A stretch of 33,410 nt of DNA from Gammaproteobacteria bacterium (lineage in GTDB: Bacteria > Pseudomonadota > Gammaproteobacteria > JAJDYQ01), in NCBI GenBank assembly GCA_026196145.1, contig JAPHTU010000104.1, positions 1 to 33,410 of the forward strand, given 5' to 3'. Below, piece by piece: positions 23,588 through 31,307 of this stretch (position 1 is its first letter; every line of letters starts with the position of its first letter). The notes beneath the pieces were generated by a model. That model searched no databases. It had not been told where the DNA came from and was given only the letters and a program-made list of their open reading frames with translations. A program made the position numbers and the translations under genes.

Positions 23588-24454
23588 TTATTCGATATTC
23601 TGTACCTGCTCGCGCATCTGTTCGATGAGGACCTTGAGATCCACGCTGGCGCGTGTAGTTTCAACATGCGATGACTTTGAACCCAGCGTATTGGCCTCCC
23701 GATTCAACTCCTGCATCAGAAAATCCAGCCGCCTGCCGATCGCTTCTTTCCGACCAAGCACATCACGCACCTCTACCAGGTGGCTTTCCAGTCGATCCAG
23801 CTCCTCGTCAATATCCAGTTTTTGTGCCTGAAATACCAGTTCCTGCTCCAGTCGGTCCATGTCAGGCTTTTCCGTGAGATCTTGCAGGCGTTGGTTGAGT
23901 TTGTCACGTATTGCATCAATCACCTGCGGTCGGTTTGCCCTCACTTTACCGACAATTCCATCAATCGCGTCACAACGCTGCAGCAACATATCCTTCAGAC
24001 GCTCTCCTTCTCCCGCACGCATACCAGCCAGTTCATCAAGGACACTTTCAAAGGATCGCAGCACGCTACTACCGACGGTATCCATTTCAAGCTCAGGCTC
24101 TTTCACTACCCCCGGCCAGCGCAGGATATCCAGCGCATTCAGGCTGGAGGCATGTGGCAGATCATTTTCAATTTCATGACACAGATGAATCACCTGCCTG
24201 GTGAGACCCTCGTTCAATTGCAATGACTGTTGCTCTGATAACTGCTTTTTGAATCGAAGCTGGCAATCCAGTTTGCCGCGTTTCAGTTTTTTTGCTGCCA
24301 GATCACGACATTTGACCTCAAATGCACGTAATTCATCAGGCAGGCGAAAAAAGGTTTCCAGGTAACGATGATTAACACTACGCACCTCCCATACCAGTTC
24401 GCCCCATTCCTCCCTCGCCTCTACCCGGGCAAACCCCGTCATGCTGTAAACCAT
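23588..24454 (-). CDS. yicC: YicC family endoribonuclease
   Basis: 288 residues from ATG 24454, chosen because AGGAG lies 7 nt upstream and the family begins with MVYSMTGFAR; an in-frame TTG at 24475 is less likely. It has the YicC N-terminal domain (YSMTGFARVEA, VRSVNHRYLETFFRLPDELR) and the C-terminal DUF1732 domain (KLDIDEELDRLESHLVEVRD, IGRRLDFLMQELNREANTLGSKS). E. coli YicC is an endoribonuclease implicated in small-RNA turnover. It is divergent from rph, the order also found in E. coli, with 68 bp between the starts. Confidence 0.95.
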   Translation of the reverse strand: MVYSMTGFARVEAREEWGELVWEVRSVNHRYLETFFRLPDELRAFEVKCRDLAAKKLKRGKLDCQLRFKKQLSEQQSLQLNEGLTRQVIHLCHEIENDLPHASSLNALDILRWPGVVKEPELEMDTVGSSVLRSFESVLDELAGMRAGEGERLKDMLLQRCDAIDGIVGKVRANRPQVIDAIRDKLNQRLQDLTEKPDMDRLEQELVFQAQKLDIDEELDRLESHLVEVRDVLGRKEAIGRRLDFLMQELNREANTLGSKSSHVETTRASVDLKVLIEQMREQVQNIE

Positions 24455-24481
24455 TAGACTACTCCTGATGCTCAAGCTGCG

Positions 24482-24487
24482 TATAAT
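24482..24487 (+). promoter_or_regulatory. Consensus -10 element for rph
   Basis: A perfect TATAAT lies 36 bp upstream of the rph ATG at 24523. No good -35 hexamer is seen at 16-18 bp, so the promoter may be activator-dependent or weak. It sits in the 68-bp gap shared with divergent yicC. Confidence 0.45.
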
Positions 24488-24522
24488 CGCGCGCCAACCG
24501 AATCACCCAACAGAGAGTTCCC

Positions 24523-25239
24523 ATGAGACCCAGCAATCGCGCGCCTGACGAAATGCGTCAGGTCACCATAAGCCGTAACTTTACCATGCACGCCGAAGGT
24601 TCGGTGTTAATAGAGTTCGGCAATACCAAAGTCATCTGCACTGCCTCTATAGAAGATCGGGTACCTCCATTCCTGAGAGGCAAAGGCCAGGGCTGGGTCA
24701 CTGCCGAATACGGCATGCTACCCCGTTCCACCTCCAGCCGCATGCGTCGTGAGGCCTCCAGCGGCAAGCAGGGTGGTCGCACGCTGGAAATCCAGCGTCT
24801 TATCGGCCGTTCTTTGCGTGCCGTGATCGACATGGAAAAGCTCGGTGAACGCACCATCACAATTGACTGTGACGTAATCCAGGCTGATGGCGGCACCCGC
24901 ACTGCTTCCATCACCGGCGGCTTTGTCGCCCTGGCCGAGGCAGTCAACAACCACATCGCCGATGGCGATATGACAGAAAGTCCTTTAACCGGCAGTATCG
25001 CCTCCATATCAGTAGGTATATACAACGGCACACCCGTACTGGATCTTGATTATGCCGAAGACTCCAATGCCGAAACCGATATGAATGTTGTAATGAACAG
25101 TGACGGGCATTTTATCGAGGTGCAGGGCACTGCCGAGGGCCACCCCTTTTCACGCGATGAACTAAATGATCTACTGGATCTGGCCGCCAAGGGGATTGAC
25201 GAGTTAACGGCCATCCAGCAGGAGGCACTGTCCTCATGA
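24523..25239 (+). CDS. rph: Ribonuclease PH
   Basis: A 238-residue phosphorolytic 3'-5' exoribonuclease that trims tRNA precursors and works as a hexameric ring. Family marks are [20 protein letters not shown] at the start, [30 protein letters not shown], the phosphate-binding [18 protein letters not shown], and [17 protein letters not shown]. Length is full, unlike the truncated E. coli K-12 allele. An AGAGAG ribosome site precedes ATG 24523. The stop overlaps the rdgB start (ATGA), so the two are translationally coupled. Confidence 0.97.
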   Translation: MRPSNRAPDEMRQVTISRNFTMHAEGSVLIEFGNTKVICTASIEDRVPPFLRGKGQGWVTAEYGMLPRSTSSRMRREASSGKQGGRTLEIQRLIGRSLRAVIDMEKLGERTITIDCDVIQADGGTRTASITGGFVALAEAVNNHIADGDMTESPLTGSIASISVGIYNGTPVLDLDYAEDSNAETDMNVVMNSDGHFIEVQGTAEGHPFSRDELNDLLDLAAKGIDELTAIQQEALSS

Positions 25240-25832
25240 CACATCACATCGTATTGGCGACCGGCAACCCCGGCAAGGTACGTGAATTACAGCAATTACT
25301 CGCGGACGCCGACTACAAGATTTCACCACAGTCCGAGTTTGACGCGCCGGAGGCCATCGAAGATGGCCTGGGTTTTGTCGAAAACGCCCTGATCAAGGCA
25401 CGCAGTGCCGCCAGGCACACAGGCCTGCCCGCCATTGCAGATGACTCAGGCATCGCGGTAGATGCACTTGATGGAGCGCCCGGTATCTACTCTGCACGTT
25501 ACGCCGGCGTCGGCGCATCAGATGAGCAAAATCTGAATTTCCTGCTGGAAAATATGCGGGATGTAGACGAGGCTGATCGCACCGCCCGATTTATCTGTCT
25601 CATGGTATACGTACGCCACGCAGAAGACCCCACACCTATTATTTGCCAGGGCAGTTGGGAGGGCCGTCTGCTTCACGAGCCGCAGGGTGAAAACGGTTTT
25701 GGCTACGATCCAATTTTCTATGTGCCGGAGAAAGGCTGCACTTCGGCCCAACTCAGTAGCGAAGAAAAGAATGCCATGAGTCACCGGGGTCAGGCAATAC
25801 GTTGCCTGGTTGAACACCTAAAGAACCTGTAA
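25236..25832 (+). CDS. rdgB: XTP/dITP pyrophosphatase RdgB (Ham1 family)
   Basis: A 198-residue house-cleaning enzyme hydrolysing deaminated purine triphosphates (XTP, ITP, dITP) to monophosphates. It begins [18 protein letters not shown] and contains [59 protein letters not shown] and SHRGQAIR, all diagnostic of Ham1. Its ATG overlaps the rph stop by four bases. hemW follows after 74 bp containing the inverted repeat CCTTTAA/TTAAAGG (25856-25878), which may be a weak terminator. Confidence 0.97.
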   Translation: MTHHIVLATGNPGKVRELQQLLADADYKISPQSEFDAPEAIEDGLGFVENALIKARSAARHTGLPAIADDSGIAVDALDGAPGIYSARYAGVGASDEQNLNFLLENMRDVDEADRTARFICLMVYVRHAEDPTPIICQGSWEGRLLHEPQGENGFGYDPIFYVPEKGCTSAQLSSEEKNAMSHRGQAIRCLVEHLKNL

Positions 25833-25906
25833 GACCTTCGATGCAAGCAGGATTACCTTTAATCGCATTCGTTAAAGGCATTTTAGTGCCCGCTGGCGCT
25901 ACATAG

Positions 25907-27055
25907 ATGCCCGCTAATCCCGCTGGCCTTTATATCCACCTGCCCTGGTGTGTGCAGAAATGCCCCTACTGTGACTTCAATTCCCACGCCATCAAGGGCG
26001 GCCTGCCAGAAGCCGAATACGTAAAGGCCATCGAGGCTGATCTCACCTTCGAGGCAGCGCGGATAAAGAACCGAAATATCGGTAGTATTTTCTTCGGCGG
26101 CGGCACCCCCAGCCTGTTTTCCGGACAGGCTATCAGCTCGGTGCTTGAAATAGTCAGACATGAGTTTGACCTGACGAATGATATCGAGATAACGCTGGAG
26201 GCCAACCCAGGCACCGCCGAGGCAGGTCATTTTGACGCCTACCGCCAGGCAGGGGTCAACCGGCTATCACTCGGCCTGCAGAGCCTGGACAATGACATGC
26301 TTGAACGCCTGGGGCGTATTCACACAGCAGAGGAATCGCTGCAGGCCTATGAAATGGCACGGCAAGCCGGTTTCAACAACATCAATATTGATTTGATGTT
26401 TGGCCTGCCCCAACAAACCTTAGAACATGGAATGGACGACCTTGAGGCCGCAATTTCACTAAACCCCGAACACCTGTCCTGGTATCAGTTGACGCTCGAG
26501 CCCAATACCCGCTTTGCGGCTCAACCACCAAGCCTGCCGAATGACGATACCTGTCATGAAATGCAAGAGGCCGGCATCAAGACACTGTCGACCCATGGTT
26601 ATAGGCGCTATGAAGTTTCTGCCTACTCGAAACAGGGCCACGAATGCCAGCACAACCTGAATTACTGGCAATTTGGTGACTATCTGGGCGTGGGTGCCGG
26701 CGCCCACGGCAAGCTCAGCCACCCGGATCCCGTCCGTTACGCCAGATTCAAACACCCGAATGACTACATTCAGCGGACAGGGACAGACGCTGTTTATCAG
26801 CAACATAAGCCAATCCCGGCTGATGAGTTATTATTCGAATTTCTTCTCAACCAGCTCAGACTGGTTGAAGGCTTCTCATTGCAGCACATGCAGGAAACGA
26901 TCGGAACAACCCCCGATGCACTGAAAAATGCACTCACTATACCTATTGAACAGGGCCTGATTGAGCTGGAGGATCTGAGCTGTCGAGCCAGTGTTGAAGG
27001 ATTCCGCTATCTCAACGAGATTTTTATCGCTTGTCTACCTACAAAAACAACATAA
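25907..27055 (+). CDS. hemW: Radical SAM haem chaperone HemW
   Basis: A 382-residue coproporphyrinogen-oxidase-like protein. It binds haem and a [4Fe-4S] cluster and helps insert haem into respiratory enzymes; it is not itself an oxidase. The radical SAM motif CVQKCPYC gives Cys 15, 19 and 22. GGGTPSLFS, EANPGTAEAGHFDAYRQAGVNRLSLGLQSL and NINIDLMFGLPQQT follow, with a C-terminal HemN-type domain. ATG 25907 gives an N-terminus (GLYIHLPWC) that matches the family; the ribosome site is weak. The stop codon lies inside a hairpin (27039-27070). Confidence 0.95.
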   Translation: MPANPAGLYIHLPWCVQKCPYCDFNSHAIKGGLPEAEYVKAIEADLTFEAARIKNRNIGSIFFGGGTPSLFSGQAISSVLEIVRHEFDLTNDIEITLEANPGTAEAGHFDAYRQAGVNRLSLGLQSLDNDMLERLGRIHTAEESLQAYEMARQAGFNNINIDLMFGLPQQTLEHGMDDLEAAISLNPEHLSWYQLTLEPNTRFAAQPPSLPNDDTCHEMQEAGIKTLSTHGYRRYEVSAYSKQGHECQHNLNYWQFGDYLGVGAGAHGKLSHPDPVRYARFKHPNDYIQRTGTDAVYQQHKPIPADELLFEFLLNQLRLVEGFSLQHMQETIGTTPDALKNALTIPIEQGLIELEDLSCRASVEGFRYLNEIFIACLPTKTT

Positions 27056-27070
27056 GTTACTGTTTTGTAG
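27039..27070 (+). promoter_or_regulatory. Hairpin spanning the hemW stop codon
   Basis: CTACAAAAACA (27039-27049) pairs with TGTTTTGTAG (27061-27070), 10 bp with one bulged A, with the TAA stop in the loop. No T tract follows, so it is a weak or bidirectional 3'-end structure at best. Confidence 0.4.
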
Positions 27071-27086
27071 AGGGTTGATTGAGCGT

Positions 27087-27095
27087 TTATTCACA
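27087..27095 (+). promoter_or_regulatory. DnaA-box-like site TTATTCACA
   Basis: It matches the relaxed DnaA-box consensus TTWTNCACA exactly. It is separated by an AT-rich stretch from the inverted consensus pair about 180 bp downstream. Confidence 0.4.
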
Positions 27096-27272
27096 GACTC
27101 ACGCTTTTTGCGAATATATAAATGAATACGCGCATTACTACAAACTTATTACTTAGAAATTCTCTCTATCTTATTGATTATAAACAATAATTAATTATGA
27201 TTATATTTTGTACAATCTAATGGTCTTCCAATAAACAGGCTTTGAAATCACTTAATCCTGATTTAATGCACA

Positions 27273-27301
27273 AAGTTATCCACAGAAAATGTGGATAACT
27301 T
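27273..27301. promoter_or_regulatory. Inverted pair of consensus DnaA boxes
   Basis: AAGTTATCCACA and TGTGGATAACTT form a perfect 12-bp inverted repeat separated by GAAAA. Each arm contains the consensus DnaA box TTATCCACA (27276-27284 on plus, 27290-27298 on minus). It sits 20 bp upstream of the rpmE -35 hexamer, so a DnaA-type protein could affect rpmE transcription. Confidence 0.6.
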
Positions 27302-27320
27302 AAAATCGCAAAAAAGACGC

Positions 27321-27349
27321 TTGTCAGACCTGTCAAACATGGGTACGAT
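27321..27349 (+). promoter_or_regulatory. Sigma-70-type promoter for rpmE
   Basis: TTGTCA (27321-27326) and TACGAT (27344-27349) are separated by exactly 17 bp, matching five and four of six consensus bases. It leaves a leader of about 40 nt before ATG 27398, where a short GGA/TCC hairpin could act as a ribosomal-protein leader. Confidence 0.6.
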
Positions 27350-27397
27350 ACGCGCCCTTTTTGGCCTTGGACGGATAACATCCGGCTTAACATAGAC

Positions 27398-27601
27398 ATG
27401 AAACCAAACATTCATCCCGCTTATACAGAAATCACTGTTTCCTGCAGCTGCGGCGAAAGCTTCAAGACGCGTTCAACACTGGGCGAAGATCTGAGTGTGG
27501 AGGTTTGCTCGCAGTGCCACCCTTTTTATACCGGTAAACAGAAGATGCTGGATACCGCTGGACGTGTAGACCGCTTCAACAAGAAATACGGTATGAAATA
27601 A
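27398..27601 (+). CDS. rpmE: 50S ribosomal protein L31 (zinc-binding type)
   Basis: A 67-residue protein matching type-A L31, a surface protein of the large subunit that bridges to the small subunit. The zinc ligands C16, C18, C37 and C40 are all present ([22 protein letters not shown]), so this is the C+ form that also stores zinc. The [11 protein letters not shown] tail is typical. ATG 27398 has no obvious Shine-Dalgarno sequence. A strong promoter precedes it, and a strong terminator (27626-27661) follows inside the start of the next gene. Confidence 0.98.
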   Translation: MKPNIHPAYTEITVSCSCGESFKTRSTLGEDLSVEVCSQCHPFYTGKQKMLDTAGRVDRFNKKYGMK

Positions 27602-27608
27602 TCCCGAA

Positions 27609-28385
27609 ATGCGGTGTTTATTCCCGAAAAGGGCGTCAATATTTGGCGCCCTTTTCTTTTTGGTTTTGCCTGCATCTGTCTCGGGCAATTGCAGTACACA
27701 AAAGTCTCTGGACTGGCAACAAGTCAAGCATGTCCACGATGGCGACAGCCTTCAATTAAGTGATCATAGAAAGATCCGCCTGATTGGTGTCAACACACCT
27801 GAGTTGGCCAGGGATGGGCGGCCCGCCGATCCGTTTGCCCGGGACGCCATGTTATTTACCAAAATCCTGGTTGAGCGAGCAAACGGGCGGGTGGGGCTCA
27901 TCTACGGCACAGATCGCAAGGATCACTATGGCAGAACGCTTGCCCATGTCATTCTGCCGGACCAGTCCAACCTGACTGAACTGCTGCTGGCCAGTGGCCT
28001 TGGCTCGCATATTGCCATTACCCCTAACCTTATGTTTAACGACTGCTACGCAAAGGCTCAACAGGCGGCCAGAAAAAATAAACGTAATCTATGGAAGACA
28101 GGCAATCACATAGTTCATGATATTGACAAGATAAAGACCGTTGAAAACGGTTTCCAGCATGTTCATGGCAAAATAACGCGTATTGGTGAAGGTAAATATA
28201 ATCTCTGGCTAAACATGGGCGATAAACTAGCTATTAGAATCGCCCGAAAAGATCTTGATTATTTTACCGAACATCCGTCATCTTTACTCAATAAAACCAT
28301 TGAAACCAGTGGCTGGATATATACTGTAAAAGGCCAGCAACGACTACGCGTACACCACCCCTCTGTTATTCATCGACATGATTAA
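27609..28385 (+). CDS. Secreted thermonuclease-family (SNase-like) protein
   Basis: A 258-residue protein with a signal peptide (MRCLFPKRASIFGALFFLVLPASVSG). The SNase OB-fold follows: VKHVHDGDSLQL with the metal Asp, IRLIGVNTPE with Arg and Glu of the active site (Asn replaces the second metal Asp of staphylococcal nuclease, a common family variant), and DRKDHYGRTLAHV with the second Arg. AARKNKRNLWK ends the domain. A further 85 or so residues form an OB-like C-terminal extension. ATG 27609 is 7 bp after the rpmE stop. The rpmE terminator overlaps codons 6-18. The stop overlaps the next gene by 8 bp. Confidence 0.88.
   Translation: MRCLFPKRASIFGALFFLVLPASVSGNCSTQKSLDWQQVKHVHDGDSLQLSDHRKIRLIGVNTPELARDGRPADPFARDAMLFTKILVERANGRVGLIYGTDRKDHYGRTLAHVILPDQSNLTELLLASGLGSHIAITPNLMFNDCYAKAQQAARKNKRNLWKTGNHIVHDIDKIKTVENGFQHVHGKITRIGEGKYNLWLNMGDKLAIRIARKDLDYFTEHPSSLLNKTIETSGWIYTVKGQQRLRVHHPSVIHRHD
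27626..27661 (+). terminator. Rho-independent terminator of rpmE, inside the nuclease ORF
   Basis: GAAAAGGGCG (27626-27635) pairs perfectly with CGCCCTTTTC (27647-27656), loop of 11 nt, followed by TTTTT. It is 25 bp after the rpmE stop and lies within the predicted signal-peptide codons of the nuclease gene. Confidence 0.85.
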
Positions 28386-29850
28386 TCAATTTAATTCTGC
28401 CGCCACTGTTCGGCTATTGTGCTTACTCAGCATCCTTGCCATTACCGGATGCTCGGTCAATCCGGTGACGGGTGAGCAGGATCTCGTCCTCATGAGCGAA
28501 GACCAGGAGCTCTCCATTGGCCGGGCCACCCATGCAGAGATCCTGAGGGAATACGGGGAATACAAAGACGCGAAACTGGCCACATATGTACAAAATATTG
28601 GCGAACGTGTAGCGAAAAACAGTCATCGTGCTGACTTGTTCTATCGATTTACTATCCTGGACTCCCCCCGGGTCAATGCCTTTGCGTTGCCTGGCGGTTA
28701 TATTTATGTGACACGCGGCATTCTGGCATACCTGAACTCGGAAGATGAACTCGCTGCCGTGCTCGGCCATGAAATCGGTCACGTCACCGCCCGGCATGCG
28801 GTACGTCAGCACAGCACCTCCACCCTGACCGGCATTGCCGGGGCAATCCTGGCTTCACAATCAGGGGTTCAAGGTGCGGGCGATATCGCCAATATCCTGG
28901 GAACAGCGCTGGTACGGGGATATGGCCGTGAACACGAGCTGGAGGCCGATCGACTCGGCGCGCAGTATCTTGCCCGCACAGGCTATAGCCCGGATGCCAT
29001 GTTTAATGTTATCCGCGTGCTAAAAAAGCAGGAAGAATTTGAAAGCGAACTCGCGATACTGGAAAACAGGGAGCCGCGGACCTACCACGGCCTGTTCTCC
29101 ACGCACCCGGACAATGACAAACGCCTGAAATCCATTATCAAGGCCAGTAAGGCTATCAAACCAGGCAACGGCAAACCTCAAAGCGATAAAAACACCTATC
29201 TGGAAATGATTGACGGCATAACCTTCGGCAACAGCTCTAGCGAAGGCGTCATCCGGGGGCAGCGATTTTATCACCAGGAACTGGGTTTTACTCTCGAACT
29301 TCCACCCGGCTGGCACATTAAGAACCGGCCTGACCGGCTTATTGCAGCATCGCCAAATAACGATGGCCTGATGGTACTCACCGTCCAGGATAGAAACCGT
29401 AAAATCTCTGCAAGACAATTTATTAAGGATAGACTGGGTATGAACAACCTGAAATCCGGAGAATCCTTTGATCACAACGGACTGCAAGGCTATACCACAA
29501 TTGCTTTGGCGGATTCCGATTTCGGCAGGCGACAGGCAAGAGTCATCGTACTCTTTTACGGTAACCGGGCCTATGTAATTGCCGGTGTTGCCAAAGAGCC
29601 GAAACGTCCCTACCTGTATGACAGCCTGTACCTCAAATCAGGCCATAGCTTTCGCCCTCTAAAGGAGGATGAAAAACAGCATGCCAATGCCAGAAAACTG
29701 GTTGTAAGGACATATAGCAACCAAAGCTATAGCCAGCTTGCCAAAAGGTCCGGTCTCAACCATCTGGCCGAATCACAAATCAGGCTACTCAATGCTGACT
29801 ACCCTGATGGCGAGCCCTTACCCGGCGAGCTTTTTAAAGCAATCGAGTGA
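28378..29850 (+). CDS. M48-family metalloprotease, probable lipoprotein (BepA-like N-terminal half)
   Basis: A 490-residue envelope protease. The signal VRLLCLLSILAITGC gives a candidate lipidated Cys at residue 25. The M48 zinc motif HEIGH is at 131-135, with LEADRLGAQYLA supplying the third ligand Glu and FALPGGYIYVTRGIL upstream. Unlike E. coli BepA, the C-terminal half has no TPR array. Instead it has a PsbP/Mog1-like segment (FTLELPPGWHIKNRP to VIAGVAKEP) and a final LysM-like stretch (TYSNQSYSQLAKRSGLN). The ATG overlaps the nuclease stop by 8 bp, so the two are coupled. A role in outer-membrane protein quality control is inferred from family. Confidence 0.92.
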   Translation: MINQFNSAATVRLLCLLSILAITGCSVNPVTGEQDLVLMSEDQELSIGRATHAEILREYGEYKDAKLATYVQNIGERVAKNSHRADLFYRFTILDSPRVNAFALPGGYIYVTRGILAYLNSEDELAAVLGHEIGHVTARHAVRQHSTSTLTGIAGAILASQSGVQGAGDIANILGTALVRGYGREHELEADRLGAQYLARTGYSPDAMFNVIRVLKKQEEFESELAILENREPRTYHGLFSTHPDNDKRLKSIIKASKAIKPGNGKPQSDKNTYLEMIDGITFGNSSSEGVIRGQRFYHQELGFTLELPPGWHIKNRPDRLIAASPNNDGLMVLTVQDRNRKISARQFIKDRLGMNNLKSGESFDHNGLQGYTTIALADSDFGRRQARVIVLFYGNRAYVIAGVAKEPKRPYLYDSLYLKSGHSFRPLKEDEKQHANARKLVVRTYSNQSYSQLAKRSGLNHLAESQIRLLNADYPDGEPLPGELFKAIE

Positions 29851-29923
29851 GGCTGGGCGCTCAAAATTCTGCCGTAGTGATTGCAGCCCCCTCTCATAGC
29901 CACCTGAGACTTGGCCAACAACC

Positions 29924-29932
29924 TGCTAGAAT
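29924..29932 (+). promoter_or_regulatory. Extended -10 promoter element for gltA
   Basis: TGC-TAGAAT is the same 9-bp extended -10 seen before gmk. It lies 73 bp upstream of the gltA ATG at 30006. No good -35 is seen at 17 bp, as usual for extended -10 promoters. Confidence 0.5.
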
Positions 29933-30005
29933 GACAGCATTGGCATCTACAAAACCTTAATAAATATATGCTAATACCTTGTGGAGAGGGTTAAAGGAGT
30001 GGATC

Positions 30006-31307
30006 ATGAGCAATAAAACAATAAAAATTATTGATGGTGATACCGAGGCTGAATTCCCCCTGATGGAAGGGAGTGAAGGCCCGGCAACAATCAATATTTC
30101 TTCACTTTACAGTGAACTCGGCTACTTCACCTATGACCCGGGATTTATGTCAACGGCAAGTTGCCAGAGCACCATTACCTATATCGACGGCGACAAGGGC
30201 ATACTGCGATATCGAGGCTATGATATAGAGGACCTGGCCGAAAATTGCACATTTCTTGAAGTCGCCTTTTTATTGCTTTACGGCGACCTGCCTGATGCCA
30301 GTGAGTTGACCGGCTTCGAGGATCACATCACTCATCACACCCTGATCAATGAAAATCTGAAAGACCTTTTTTCGAGCTTTTACCACGATTCACACCCAAT
30401 GGCTGTTATGACGGGTGTGGTTGGATCTCTCTCAGCCTTCTATCACGATGAAATCGATATACACGATCCGTTTGATCGTGATCTGGCAGCAGTCCGCCTG
30501 ATTGCGAAACTACCGACTATTGCTGCCGCCTGTTTCAGACGCCTGCGTGGTGAACCTTTTGTCTACCCACGCAATGACCTGGACTATTCATCCAACTTCC
30601 TGCGCATGATGTTTGCTCAGCCTACTGCCGACTATGAACCCGATCCAATTATGGCCAAGGCCATTGATCTATTGTTCATTCTGCATGCTGATCATGAGCA
30701 AAATGCCAGCACCTCGACTGTAAGACTGGTTGGCAGTTCAGGCACGAATCCCTTTGCGGCCGTAGCGGCTGGTATTGCCTCCTTATGGGGCCCGGCACAT
30801 GGCGGCGCAAACGAGGCCGTGCTCAACATGCTGACCGAAATTGGCTCGGTCAGGAACATACCGAAATATATAGACCGCGCAAAAGACAAGGATGACCCGT
30901 TTCGACTGATGGGATTCGGCCACCGTGTCTACAAGAACCATGACCCGCGTGCGACCATTATTCGCAAGACCTGTCACGAGGTTCTGGCAAAGCTGGGTGA
31001 TCATGGTGACGCACAACTGCAACTCGAACTGGAACTTGCCATGAAACTGGAAGAGATTGCGCTGCAGGACGAATATTTTGTGGAACGCAAACTATATCCC
31101 AATGTAGATTTCTACTCCGGCATTATCTACCGGGCACTAGGCATCCCCACCAATATGTTTACGGTTATGTTTGCCATCGCCCGCACGACAGGCTGGATTG
31201 CTCACTGGATAGAAATGATCTCGGACCCGAATTTACGTATCGGCCGTCCCCGCCAGCTCTATACCGGCCCAACAGAGCGTGTCTTCAAGCCGGCAAACGA
31301 CCGTTAA
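30006..31307 (+). CDS. gltA: Citrate synthase (type II)
   Basis: 433 residues from ATG 30006, chosen for AAGGAG at 29994-29999; an in-frame TTG at 29979 is not needed. It condenses oxaloacetate and acetyl-CoA to citrate. The catalytic His residues lie in [12 protein letters not shown] and [15 protein letters not shown], and the Asp in [10 protein letters not shown]. The N-terminal domain and length fit the NADH-sensitive hexameric gammaproteobacterial type. Its TAA stop overlaps the stop of the converging PBP1A gene in a shared TTAA. In an autotroph the enzyme would mainly supply glutamate precursors. Confidence 0.97.
   Translation: MSNKTIKIIDGDTEAEFPLMEGSEGPATINISSLYSELGYFTYDPGFMSTASCQSTITYIDGDKGILRYRGYDIEDLAENCTFLEVAFLLLYGDLPDASELTGFEDHITHHTLINENLKDLFSSFYHDSHPMAVMTGVVGSLSAFYHDEIDIHDPFDRDLAAVRLIAKLPTIAAACFRRLRGEPFVYPRNDLDYSSNFLRMMFAQPTADYEPDPIMAKAIDLLFILHADHEQNASTSTVRLVGSSGTNPFAAVAAGIASLWGPAHGGANEAVLNMLTEIGSVRNIPKYIDRAKDKDDPFRLMGFGHRVYKNHDPRATIIRKTCHEVLAKLGDHGDAQLQLELELAMKLEEIALQDEYFVERKLYPNVDFYSGIIYRALGIPTNMFTVMFAIARTTGWIAHWIEMISDPNLRIGRPRQLYTGPTERVFKPANDR

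Larger units (their letters stand above)
27056..27397. other. AT-rich intergenic region with DnaA-box-like sites
   Basis: This 342-bp gap between hemW and rpmE carries no gene-like frame. It holds one DnaA-box variant (27087-27095), a very AT-rich core at about 27110-27235, an inverted pair of consensus DnaA boxes (27273-27301) and a promoter for rpmE (27321-27349). The last 40 bp form a leader containing GGA/TCC complementarity before the rpmE ATG. Candidate roles are DnaA binding and ribosomal-leader autoregulation; neither is proven. Confidence 0.6.

Noticed and set aside
23780-24226. Plus-strand frame of 148 residues inside yicC
   Set aside because: It is antisense to a fully recognisable yicC and matches the composition expected of a shadow frame.
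25856-25878. CCTTTAA/TTAAAGG inverted repeat as a terminator after rdgB
   Set aside because: The stem is short and AT-rich and only TTTT follows at a distance, so it is too weak to call a terminator.
27056-27397. Chromosomal replication origin
   Set aside because: Only three DnaA-box-like sites are seen, and neither dnaA nor mnmG is nearby, as expected for a gammaproteobacterial oriC. Kept only as a DnaA-binding candidate.
29979-30005. TTG at 29979 as the gltA start
   Set aside because: A strong AAGGAG lies between it and ATG 30006 at ideal spacing, and citrate synthases of this type begin near MSNKTIK.
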